Origin: Candidatus Woesearchaeota archaeon
GTDB lineage: Archaea > Nanobdellota > Nanobdellia > Woesearchaeales > GCA-2686295
Direction: 5' to 3'
Assembly: GCA_937912225.1 (NCBI GenBank)
Contig: CALDOJ010000025.1
Coordinates: forward strand, 1-38,171
Length of the DNA stretch: 38,171 bases
Of the stretch, positions 6,775 through 13,955 are shown piece after piece (within the stretch, counting starts at the first letter, position 1; each line of letters opens with the position of its first letter). Made by a program: the position numbers and the translations under genes. A model generated the notes under the pieces. It did not search any database. It was not told where the DNA came from and worked only from the letters and a program-made list of their open reading frames with translations.

Positions 6775-8451
6775 ATGGAAACTGAAATTTATGGAATTAA
6801 TCCAACAAAAAGATTAACTGTTGAGACTGCAGAGGCAGAACTTTACAAACCAAAAACTTTTCTTAACGACCACTTTGTTAGATTAGTTGATTATGTTGGT
6901 GGTGACGAAGCAGTAGTTAGAGGAGCAACTGCTGGAAAAGGTTTAGACTTATTCAAAGAAGATATTTCTGCTGAAGATTTGTTTTATTATTTAAGGATGA
7001 ATCATATTACAGAACCTTTTAGATTTCCGGAATTAAAAATGCATTTTAAAGTTCCAATTCAAGAAGCATTATTCTGGGTTTATCAAAGATCATCAAGAAT
7101 TAATGAATGGTCTGGCAGATATTCTGAAATGAGTGATGAAGCAAGAGAATATACTGAAGATGACTTTTCTTATTTACATGTTCTTGATGAAACTAGAGAT
7201 AAAATCCCTGAAATATTAGATTTATTTGAGAAAACCAGACTTCAATCAAAAGATGCTTATAAAAACATGTTGTCTGAAGGTTTTGTAAGAGAATTAGCCA
7301 GAATTGGTATTGGTATTGGTAATAACACTGAATTTTATTTAACTATGAATTTAGAAGATTTACTAATTGCAACAAAAACTGCTTTTTATAATTCTATAAA
7401 TTATGACATTAAAAAAACTGCTGATTCAGTTTTAGATTTGGCAGCAAGTGTAGCGCCATTAGCAGTTAAGTCTTTTCTAACTCCACAAAATCAGGGTTTA
7501 GATTGGACAATTGATCGAGATGTTTTAGAAGAAAAACCTTCAGGAAATAGATTTGAGATTTCTCAAACAAAAAGATTAGTGGTGCCAGAAGCAGAAAAAA
7601 TGTTATTTAAACCAATTGATATTCTTGATCATGGTTGGGTTATGCCAACAGATTACATGGGAACTGACAGTAGTATTGTTCAAGCAGCAAGAGTAAGTTA
7701 TAGTAAAGGAACAACTTCTGTTAGACAAGATAAAACTTTAATAAGATATTTACTTAGACATTTACACACTTCTCCTTTTGAACAAGTTTCTGTACAATAC
7801 GAAATGAAGACTCCTATTTTTGTTTCGCCAAGACAAGCTGCAAGACATCGAACTGCAGTTAAAGGTTATTTAATGGATAATATGCCTGTTAGTAAAGATT
7901 TTTACATTCCTGAAATTGAACAGATAAGAGGACAATCCAAAACTAATATGCAAGGTAGAGGTTCTGAATTAGATGATGAAACAAAGGTGCGAATTATAAA
8001 AGAGTTAGATTCGACTTTTTCTTCTCAAGCCAAATTAAGAAGCGAATTATCAAATACTAATATTCCTGATTACATGGTTGACGCTCAACTTGGAGTAGGA
8101 CATTATACTTGGACTACTTGGAAGCAAGATTTACATAATGTATTTCATTTTTTAAGATTAAGAGATGATTCTCACGCACAACATGAAATTCAAGTAACTG
8201 CAAGAGCAATGGGTGAATTTGTAGAATCAACATTTCCAATTTCACATGAAGCTTTTTTGGATTATACAAAAAATGCAGTGTCTTTTTCATCACAAGAACA
8301 AGAGTTATTGGCTAGAATGATTGCTGAAAATAGAAGCGCTGTGCCTAATCATTTTTACAAAGATATGGGTTGGTGGCTAAAAAAAGATGATAAAAAAAAT
8401 CTTGAAGCTATTGAATTAGATAATAAAATTGAAACTTTAATGAAAAAATGA
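6775..8451 (+). CDS. thyX: Double-length flavin-dependent thymidylate synthase (tandem ThyX)
   Basis: 558 aa from the ATG at 6775 (GGGGTG 8 nt upstream; an in-frame ATG at 6760 could be a leaderless start). ThyX is normally about 220-250 aa. This protein is two homologous ThyX units: both begin TKRL-V-AE-L-KP and later have DY-G-D. The N-half keeps NEWSGRYS (residues 110-117) and the ELAR arginine but has YQR instead of RHR and lacks the LRxDSHAQ box. The C-half keeps HTSPFE, RQ-RHR (357-359) and LRDDSHAQ (462-469) but has lost E, S, G and R of the NExSGRY loop. ThyX makes dTMP from dUMP with methylene-THF and reduced FAD. First gene of a dTMP/dNTP operon. Confidence 0.88.
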   Translation: METEIYGINPTKRLTVETAEAELYKPKTFLNDHFVRLVDYVGGDEAVVRGATAGKGLDLFKEDISAEDLFYYLRMNHITEPFRFPELKMHFKVPIQEALFWVYQRSSRINEWSGRYSEMSDEAREYTEDDFSYLHVLDETRDKIPEILDLFEKTRLQSKDAYKNMLSEGFVRELARIGIGIGNNTEFYLTMNLEDLLIATKTAFYNSINYDIKKTADSVLDLAASVAPLAVKSFLTPQNQGLDWTIDRDVLEEKPSGNRFEISQTKRLVVPEAEKMLFKPIDILDHGWVMPTDYMGTDSSIVQAARVSYSKGTTSVRQDKTLIRYLLRHLHTSPFEQVSVQYEMKTPIFVSPRQAARHRTAVKGYLMDNMPVSKDFYIPEIEQIRGQSKTNMQGRGSELDDETKVRIIKELDSTFSSQAKLRSELSNTNIPDYMVDAQLGVGHYTWTTWKQDLHNVFHFLRLRDDSHAQHEIQVTARAMGEFVESTFPISHEAFLDYTKNAVSFSSQEQELLARMIAENRSAVPNHFYKDMGWWLKKDDKKNLEAIELDNKIETLMKK

Positions 8452-9236
8452 CTCATCCACATCCAGGTAAATTCATTGTATTTGACGGATTAGATGGTAT
8501 TGGAAAAGGTGAAGGTCTTGTTGGAATTAAAGAGTATTTAGTAGAGACTAAACAACCTCGTATTCTTGATTTAGAAGCTTATTGGTTTGAAATGCACAAT
8601 CATCCTGATTTTGAAAATGAGCTAATTGATGGTAAACCAAATCCTTATTATTTGGATTTAAGTAAATTTGATTTGATTTTATCTGCCGAACCAACTTTTG
8701 TTGGTGTTGGCATGAATATTCGTGAAGAAATCACTGCTAAGAATGGACGAGAATATTCTGCTCAAATTGCTGCTCAAGGATTTTCGCTTGATAGATTAAT
8801 ATTGTATCAAAGAGTTATTTTACCAGCTCTTGCTGCAGGAGTTGATGTGTTACAATCAAGATCTGTTAGTACTTCTATTGTTTATCAGCCTTTACAATCG
8901 TTATTTGAAGGAAGAGATAAATTGTCTGTTAAAGATATATTGAGTTTAGAAGGAAATATTTTGGCTTTAGAAAACGCTCCTGATTTATTAGGAATTCCAA
9001 CTATTGAAAGTGCAAAAACAGTTATGACTCGTTTAGAAAAAAGGTCAAAATCTGATAATTCTCAATATGAAAATGTAGACTTTCAAATAAAATTAAAACC
9101 TCATTATGAAGGAAAAGTTTTAAGAGATATTTTTGAAGGAGCTGGAACTGCTGTTCGTTATATTGATGCAGGAATTTCTGTTGAAAGCACACGAGAACAA
9201 GCTGTAAAAATTTATCAAGATTTATTTGAAAAATGA
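8448..9236 (+). CDS. tmk: Thymidylate kinase-like protein
   Basis: 262 aa, ATGA overlap with thyX. It phosphorylates dTMP to dTDP if active. Features: IVFDGLDGIGK at the N-terminus (GLDGIGK at 14-20), a SAEPTFVGVG-IRE segment equivalent to the TREP loop, FSLDRLILYQ then PALAAGVDVLQSR-S-STSIVYQ equivalent to the DRYxxSSxAYQ motif. Two departures: the residue after the P-loop Lys is Gly (G21) where Ser/Thr is usual, and the Asp of DR is Ser (QSRS). There are insertions near residues 45-65 and 145-215, making it longer than a standard ~210-aa Tmk. The position after thyX supports the assignment. Confidence 0.8.
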   Translation: MTHPHPGKFIVFDGLDGIGKGEGLVGIKEYLVETKQPRILDLEAYWFEMHNHPDFENELIDGKPNPYYLDLSKFDLILSAEPTFVGVGMNIREEITAKNGREYSAQIAAQGFSLDRLILYQRVILPALAAGVDVLQSRSVSTSIVYQPLQSLFEGRDKLSVKDILSLEGNILALENAPDLLGIPTIESAKTVMTRLEKRSKSDNSQYENVDFQIKLKPHYEGKVLRDIFEGAGTAVRYIDAGISVESTREQAVKIYQDLFEK

Positions 9237-9901
9237 TTAGACCAAAAAAAATTGTTTGTGTGACTGGTAATATTGGTGCTGGTAAAACTTTAGTTGCAAG
9301 AAGACTTATTGGCGGACTTCTAGATTTTGAATATCATGGTGAAGTTGTTGATGAAGAAGTCTTAAACAAGTTTTATAGCGATATGAAACAGCATGGATAT
9401 GATACTCAAATGTTTTTTTTAAGTACTCGTTATCAAAGTCTTCATAAAATGAAAATTGGTGAAAAATCTGCTGTTACTGACAGATATATTGATGAAGATA
9501 TTGAAATTTTTTCAACTCAATTATTAAAACAAGGGAATATAAGTTCAGAACATTACAATACTATTCTTAAAACTAGAGATGCAATGGTTGAAGCATTTGA
9601 AAACTCACTTGATTTACTAATCTATTTACATGCTGATGTAGATGTTCTAAGAAGCCGAATTGAAAAACGAATTGGATTAAATCCTAAACGAGAAAATGAA
9701 CGAGGATTACTTGATCCAAAAAATAATTATTTATCTGAACTAAATGATTTGTACGATAATTGGTTTAATAATTATGAAGGTGATAAATTATTAATTAATA
9801 CTAATGATTTAATTTTATCTGATGAAAAAGGAGAATCGCCTTTAAGATTTGGTCATATAGAAGAAACTCTTAATACTATTGAGAACCATTTGTATTCTTA
9901 A
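9233..9901 (+). CDS. Deoxynucleoside kinase (dCK/dGK family)
   Basis: 222 aa, ATGA overlap with the upstream kinase gene. P-loop GNIGAGKT at 12-19; TDRYIDED around D83-R84 matches the DRS/ERD motif of deoxynucleoside kinases; DLLIYLHADVDVLRSRIEKR is the typical lid region with arginines. It would phosphorylate deoxynucleosides to dNMPs, feeding salvage into the same pool as the dCMP deaminase and ThyX. Substrate preference cannot be read from the sequence. Its stop overlaps the convergent radical SAM gene by 4 bp. Confidence 0.82.
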   Translation: MIRPKKIVCVTGNIGAGKTLVARRLIGGLLDFEYHGEVVDEEVLNKFYSDMKQHGYDTQMFFLSTRYQSLHKMKIGEKSAVTDRYIDEDIEIFSTQLLKQGNISSEHYNTILKTRDAMVEAFENSLDLLIYLHADVDVLRSRIEKRIGLNPKRENERGLLDPKNNYLSELNDLYDNWFNNYEGDKLLINTNDLILSDEKGESPLRFGHIEETLNTIENHLYS

Positions 9902-10635
9902 ACAATTTTAACATTTAAATTAGGGATTTCTTTTTTCAAATAAGTAATAATATTTTCTAAAAAAGTTTGTGTTGGTCGAGTAATATTTCGCATTTGTTTA
10001 TCAAGAACAACACTATTAGAAAAAGCTTTTAATTCCCATGAACAAAGAATACTCTCAATTTCTTTAGCCATTTCTAAAAAATCTTCTTTCCTAAATAATA
10101 ATCCTGGGACAACTGTTGTACGAAATAAAATCTTAGTTTTTTCATCATATTGTCTTAATAATTTTAATGTTTCTAACAAATCTTTCATTATGTCATTTGT
10201 AGGTTTGAAGAATGTTTGTGATTTGGTAATTTTTTCAAATGTTTTTGTGAATGGAGATTTAAAATCCATTATGACTTGAGTTAATAATTCATTTTTTAAT
10301 AATGATTTTAGAACATCTGGTTTTGAACCGTTGGTGTGGATGATTGTATCGAGTTTTAAGCTCTTACAATGGGTTAAGAGGTTAAGTAATGCTTGTCTCT
10401 GAAAGCAAGGTTCACCGCCTGTTATAAGAACTCCTTTCACTGTTCCTGCTTGCCTTTCAATTTCTTTCTTAATATCTTTTAATTCTACTACATGATCAAA
10501 CTTAGTTTCTAATAAATCTGGAGTATTACAATAAGAACATTTGAAATCACAACCTGAAAAATATATCTTCATGAATAAGTCTTTACTAAAATCAACACTT
10601 CCTGCTGGTACAATTTCGCTTATGAATGCTTGCAT
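9898..10635 (-). CDS. Radical SAM activase, NrdG-like
   Basis: 245 aa. The radical SAM cluster motif is C29-x3-C33-x2-C36 (SGCDFKCSYCN) and the SAM-binding GGEP is at 73-76, followed by HTNGSKPDVL. Size and the start (a short beta strand, then DLFMKIYFSGC) match archaeal activating enzymes of anaerobic ribonucleotide reductase and pyruvate-formate-lyase activase-like proteins. The nearby dNTP genes favour an NrdG role, installing the glycyl radical on anaerobic NrdD. No nrdD is in the window, so this is inference. A QueE function is less likely because its extra motifs are absent. Confidence 0.72.
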   Translation of the reverse strand: MQAFISEIVPAGSVDFSKDLFMKIYFSGCDFKCSYCNTPDLLETKFDHVVELKDIKKEIERQAGTVKGVLITGGEPCFQRQALLNLLTHCKSLKLDTIIHTNGSKPDVLKSLLKNELLTQVIMDFKSPFTKTFEKITKSQTFFKPTNDIMKDLLETLKLLRQYDEKTKILFRTTVVPGLLFRKEDFLEMAKEIESILCSWELKAFSNSVVLDKQMRNITRPTQTFLENIITYLKKEIPNLNVKIV

Positions 10636-10679
10636 AATAAAACCTTCTGAGAACAGAATACTATTTTGATTATTAAAGC

Positions 10680-11396
10680 TTATCTTTTCAAGAAATTAAT
10701 ATCATTAATCTGTTTTTTTGCGCCATGAGGTGTTTCAAGAGTAACCCATGCATCATTAGGAATAAGTTTTTTGAATTCTTCTAAAGGGTAATTTCCATCG
10801 CCAATATTCATATGTGCATCTCTAGGTTTATCAAATATTCCGTCACAGAAATGAAAATGCTTTGGTTTTAAAGCAATAAACTGTTTAATGAGAGTCATCT
10901 GATCTTGTTTTAATCCAACTGCTGAAGCTGATGCATGACCAAAATCTAAACACATCTTTTTTTTTGTTCCGTCAAGAATTTCTTTCATTTCAGAAAAGCT
11001 TTTACCCATTTCAACAATTTTATCTGAATAATAAGGCATATTTTCAATCACAATTCTTTCATCAGGAAATTGATTAAAAAACTTGATAGCACTCTGATTA
11101 GTACATTCTTTATTTTCTATTAAACCAGGGTGTGCAATAATTGTTTTAGCATTAATCTTATCGGCTAGTTGTAAAGCGAAATTAAGAGTTGATTTGTTAA
11201 ACTCACTTTTTTCTGGATTTGCAAAGTTAACTCCCCAACAAGAATGCATATTATGAATTACATAAGGGATGTCATAATCTTTTAAACCAGAAAAATCACT
11301 TTCTTTTAAAGCCATCACTTCAATAAAGTCTGAGTGCTCTACCATCTCTTTAATGTACGTTATATTGTGTGGAAAAACTTTAATTCCTATTTTCAT
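10680..11396 (-). CDS. Xylose isomerase-like/AP endonuclease 2 family TIM barrel protein
   Basis: 238 aa. Likely metal ligands in barrel order: H48 (VIHNMH), H89 (IIAHPG), E118 (VIENMP), D151 and H154 (CLDFGHA), H180/H182 (KHFHFCDG), H195 (DAHMNIGDG) and E221 (TLETPHG). These match the endonuclease IV/sugar isomerase barrel, which binds two or three divalent metals. The family includes sugar epimerases/isomerases and DNA repair endonucleases. At 238 aa it lacks the length of classic Nfo, so a sugar-phosphate role is as likely as DNA repair. A TATA-like ATTTATAAAT at 11419-11428 is about 27 nt before the start. Confidence 0.75.
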   Translation of the reverse strand: MKIGIKVFPHNITYIKEMVEHSDFIEVMALKESDFSGLKDYDIPYVIHNMHSCWGVNFANPEKSEFNKSTLNFALQLADKINAKTIIAHPGLIENKECTNQSAIKFFNQFPDERIVIENMPYYSDKIVEMGKSFSEMKEILDGTKKKMCLDFGHASASAVGLKQDQMTLIKQFIALKPKHFHFCDGIFDKPRDAHMNIGDGNYPLEEFKKLIPNDAWVTLETPHGAKKQINDINFLKR

Positions 11397-11454
11397 ATCG
11401 AGGAAGTTATAGAAGTCTATTTATAAATTTTAATATTGAATAAAATTAGAACGT

Positions 11455-11541
11455 TTACTCTTCTTCTTCGTTTTCAACGTCAAAAAATGTGGATAGTTGT
11501 TTGCTGTTTTTTTTTGCTTCGTAGCTGATTCCGTTAACCAT
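11455..11541 (-). CDS. Possible 28-aa small protein with PIP-box-like tail
   Basis: Short minus-strand frame MVNGISYEAK, then a basic stretch, SKQLSTFFDVE and a Glu tail. A TATA-like TTTATAAAT is at about 11573-11582, placing a transcript start near 11555, and AGGGA lies about 6 nt before the ATG. The S-x-x-L-x-x-F-F segment resembles archaeal PCNA-interacting peptides, although the usual Gln is Ser. Sense-like residues continue upstream of the ATG (KKTGIY) until a stop, so it could instead be the 3' remnant of a decayed gene. Weak support. Confidence 0.3.
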   Translation of the reverse strand: MVNGISYEAKKNSKQLSTFFDVENEEEE

Positions 11542-11700
11542 GTATATCCCTGTTTTTTCTTAACCTTTTTTAAAACTCCATCCTTTATAAATATGATTAA
11601 CCTTTAAACTATAATAGTTAAACAATAGAATTAAACCCTGACTTCCAACCCTATATTTTGAAAAGCATAGTTTCTGGGAGACTATATTTAAAAAGCTTCA

Positions 11701-11727
11701 GAGAAGAAACAAGACTTGTTTTTTCTC
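11701..11727 (-). terminator. 13-bp inverted repeat downstream of the 11757-12251 gene
   Basis: GAGAAGAAACAAG (11701-11713) and CTTGTTTTTTCTC (11715-11727) are inverted repeats with one G-T type mismatch. The structure starts 30 bp after the stop of the minus-strand gene and may mark its transcript end. Confidence 0.4.
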
Positions 11728-11756
11728 AACTGTGACAACAAGAATTATCTAAGAAT

Positions 11757-12251
11757 TTACTCTTTTCTCAAACCAAGAATACTCTGTCGAGACTCAGATA
11801 TTATATCTCCAGAACTAGCATCGATTTTAATATTAATAATGTTAAAAGTATGAGTTACAAGAGTTAAATTATACATTTGAGTTTCAATATTTTGAATGAT
11901 AATAATTTTTTTATTAACAATTTCAGAAGAATACTTTTCTTTTCGTAAATCTTCTGCTATATTAAGAGCTTTTTCTAAGTCAATATTAACTTTAGACATA
12001 TCTAATTTTTTAACAGCTTTGTTAGTCTTCTTAAAAAGTTCATCTTCAGGATGTCTAATAAGGCTATCATCTCCAACTTCAAAAATAACAACTCGATCAT
12101 GATCTTTATTATAATAACCAATCTGCCAATCACTCTTGTCATTATCAAGCATTGTGAAAGCATGAGCTAAATAACAATCAGAGCCTTCTTTTAAGAAATC
12201 CTTAAACTCTTTAGTGCTTTCAAGCTTCTTAATAGCTTCTTTTAATAACAT
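11757..12251 (-). CDS. Hypothetical protein with PepSY-like C-terminal half
   Basis: 164 aa, no signal peptide or TM helix. The N-terminal ~75 residues form a mixed alpha/beta domain (DCYLAHAFTMLDND, WQIGYYNKDHDRVVIFEVGDD). The C-terminal half has a helix (LEKALNIAEDLRKE) followed by strands ending NIIKIDASSGDIISE-like, which resembles the PepSY helix-strand layout in which the strand ends DASSG-I. It is probably a cytosolic archaeal conserved hypothetical protein. The family assignment is tentative. A TATA-like TTATTTAAAC region lies 20-30 nt before the start. Confidence 0.6.
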   Translation of the reverse strand: MLLKEAIKKLESTKEFKDFLKEGSDCYLAHAFTMLDNDKSDWQIGYYNKDHDRVVIFEVGDDSLIRHPEDELFKKTNKAVKKLDMSKVNIDLEKALNIAEDLRKEKYSSEIVNKKIIIIQNIETQMYNLTLVTHTFNIINIKIDASSGDIISESRQSILGLRKE

Positions 12252-12300
12252 TATGAATGATAAAAAATAATAGTTTAAATAATTTATTGAAGTTTATCTT

Positions 12301-13938
12301 CTAAAGATCATATCGTGCGCTAGGTAAATGAACTGTTATACCTCGTTTTTCCATTCTTTTAGCAACTTCTGGTTGCTGAGAATTAAACTGGATGAAATGA
12401 GTTGGATTGGCTGTTTGATACAATTTTAATAATTGACTTCCACCTGCATGTCCTGAAGAATGAGCTTCAATAATTGGAATGCTATGATAATTATACCAAT
12501 TATTTGCAGTGTCATTTTTACCATCATCTTCTGCATTAGAAGGACCTGTTCTTGAATAGATTGCAATACTTCCATTTTTAGGTTTAATATCAATTAAATT
12601 AATAACACTATAATTATCATTAAAAACAACATAGTCTCCTTGATTATTCCGAATATCATTTGCATTAACCCAAATATTTTTTCTAAAAGCAAATTTTTCT
12701 TTACTGGCTTTAGTTTTTCGAAAAGTAGTTCCTAATTCAATAGGGTGTTTTTCATCAGCAAGATTTTTAACAATAAGTTCTCGTTCCCATGAATCATAAT
12801 CTTTCATTACTTCTTCAGCTGTCGCGTCTTCCATTATTCCTCCTTGACCTTTTCTTGGAACGAAAATTACTATATCTTCTCCTAAGATGTCATCAAGTTT
12901 TGGAGAGTATTGAGAAGTTATTTCTCTGTTCGTAGCCGATGTGTTTAAAGAACTGACTTGTTCATATTTTCCATGACCTAAATATTTTCCTTTAATAGTG
13001 AGTGATTCGTCTCTGTTATTTTCCCATAATGTTTTTATCATTTGAGCTTGTTTTAAACTAATAGCAAGCTTTCGACCATTATCTTTTGCTGCTTTACAAA
13101 AACTCATTAATCGATCCATATCACTTGCAGGCCAATGCGCTGTTACTAACTGATCTGTTGAAGCAATTACATCACTAATTCTTTCATAAACTTGATTTTC
13201 AGATAATCCTCTTGGCTGACCAAAATTAGTTCCATCTCCAATTATCGCATAAGGCTGAATTGCATTTACACGCTGCCAAAATTCTGCAGTCCATTCTTTA
13301 TGATGGCCGTGTGAACGAAAATCTCCAGTATATACTAAAGGACCTTTTGATGTATGAAAAATATATGCCATTGCGCCAGGCAATGTGTGGTCGACTCTCC
13401 AAGCTTCTACTTTCATTCGATTTTTAATTTTAAAAGTATCGCCATTTTCTAAAAGAGTAAAAGGCCTTTGTACTTCTAATCTGTCTTTAATACTTTTGAA
13501 AGCTTCTTTGTAAAGAACATAATCTTCAAATGATCCTCTTCCTATATTTTGGAATGTTTCCATAAGTAGATGACTTTCATGACTAGAACCTATATGCATA
13601 TCCGATCTTAAAAGTGGTATGCCACTAATTTGACTTTGATGTGCGTGAGAATTAAAAATTATATCTGCTGAAGGTTTAGTTGTATGTTCATGACCTGACC
13701 TTTCAACAAAATCTTTTCGATAAATACCTTTGACTTTAGGAAGTAAGTTCATTTTAATAAAATCACTCATTCCAGAACTTTTTCTCGGTTGAATAAAATC
13801 AGAAAATAATCTGCTATATTGTTCATGATTAATTCCGAAATCTAACCAAAAATTAACATTTTTTTCTTCATCAATTATTTGAATTTTATTGCTGCTGTTT
13901 TTTCCAGCTTCTGTAAACGAATTTATTATTAATCCCAT
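12301..13938 (-). CDS. Beta-CASP/RNase J-like metallo-beta-lactamase-fold protein, degenerate metal motif
   Basis: 545 aa from the ATG at 13938, which has GGTGA upstream (the GTG at 13947 is part of that site). MBL motif 2 reads H98-A-H100-Q-S-Q: the Asp and His of the usual HxHxDH are replaced by Ser and Gln. H184 (VDHTLPGA, as in RNase J), D206 (YTGDFR) and H493/H497 (AHSSGHAGG, the beta-CASP motif B) remain. The usual C-terminal His-Gly-Glu is replaced (FNSQQ). RNase J enzymes process RNA 5'-3' or endonucleolytically with two zincs. Here one metal site seems lost, so it could be mono-metal, altered or non-catalytic. Second gene of an operon with the NucS-like gene (17-bp gap). Confidence 0.75.
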   Translation of the reverse strand: MGLIINSFTEAGKNSSNKIQIIDEEKNVNFWLDFGINHEQYSRLFSDFIQPRKSSGMSDFIKMNLLPKVKGIYRKDFVERSGHEHTTKPSADIIFNSHAHQSQISGIPLLRSDMHIGSSHESHLLMETFQNIGRGSFEDYVLYKEAFKSIKDRLEVQRPFTLLENGDTFKIKNRMKVEAWRVDHTLPGAMAYIFHTSKGPLVYTGDFRSHGHHKEWTAEFWQRVNAIQPYAIIGDGTNFGQPRGLSENQVYERISDVIASTDQLVTAHWPASDMDRLMSFCKAAKDNGRKLAISLKQAQMIKTLWENNRDESLTIKGKYLGHGKYEQVSSLNTSATNREITSQYSPKLDDILGEDIVIFVPRKGQGGIMEDATAEEVMKDYDSWERELIVKNLADEKHPIELGTTFRKTKASKEKFAFRKNIWVNANDIRNNQGDYVVFNDNYSVINLIDIKPKNGSIAIYSRTGPSNAEDDGKNDTANNWYNYHSIPIIEAHSSGHAGGSQLLKLYQTANPTHFIQFNSQQPEVAKRMEKRGITVHLPSARYDL

Positions 13939-13955
13939 TTGTTTCACCTTTGAAG

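Larger units (their letters stand above)
11397..11756. other. 360-bp intergenic region with a possible small gene and repeats
   Basis: It lies between the barrel-protein gene start and the 3' end of the gene at 11757. It contains the barrel-gene promoter, a possible 28-codon minus-strand ORF (11455-11541) with a TATA-like TTTATAAAT upstream, a near-direct repeat (CTATATTTTGAAAAGC at 11651-11666 and CTATATTTAAAAAGC at 11682-11696), and a strong hairpin at 11701-11727. No tRNA-like fold was recognised. Confidence 0.5.

Noticed and set aside
9898..10635. QueE (7-carboxy-7-deazaguanine synthase)
   Set aside because: It shares the radical SAM motif and size, but there are no other queuosine/archaeosine genes nearby, and the start fits anaerobic RNR activases better.
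11455..11560. C-terminal part of a decayed DNA-replication gene
   Set aside because: The upstream frame closes at a stop within a few codons and shows no recognisable domain, so decay cannot be shown. It is listed only as a weak small ORF.
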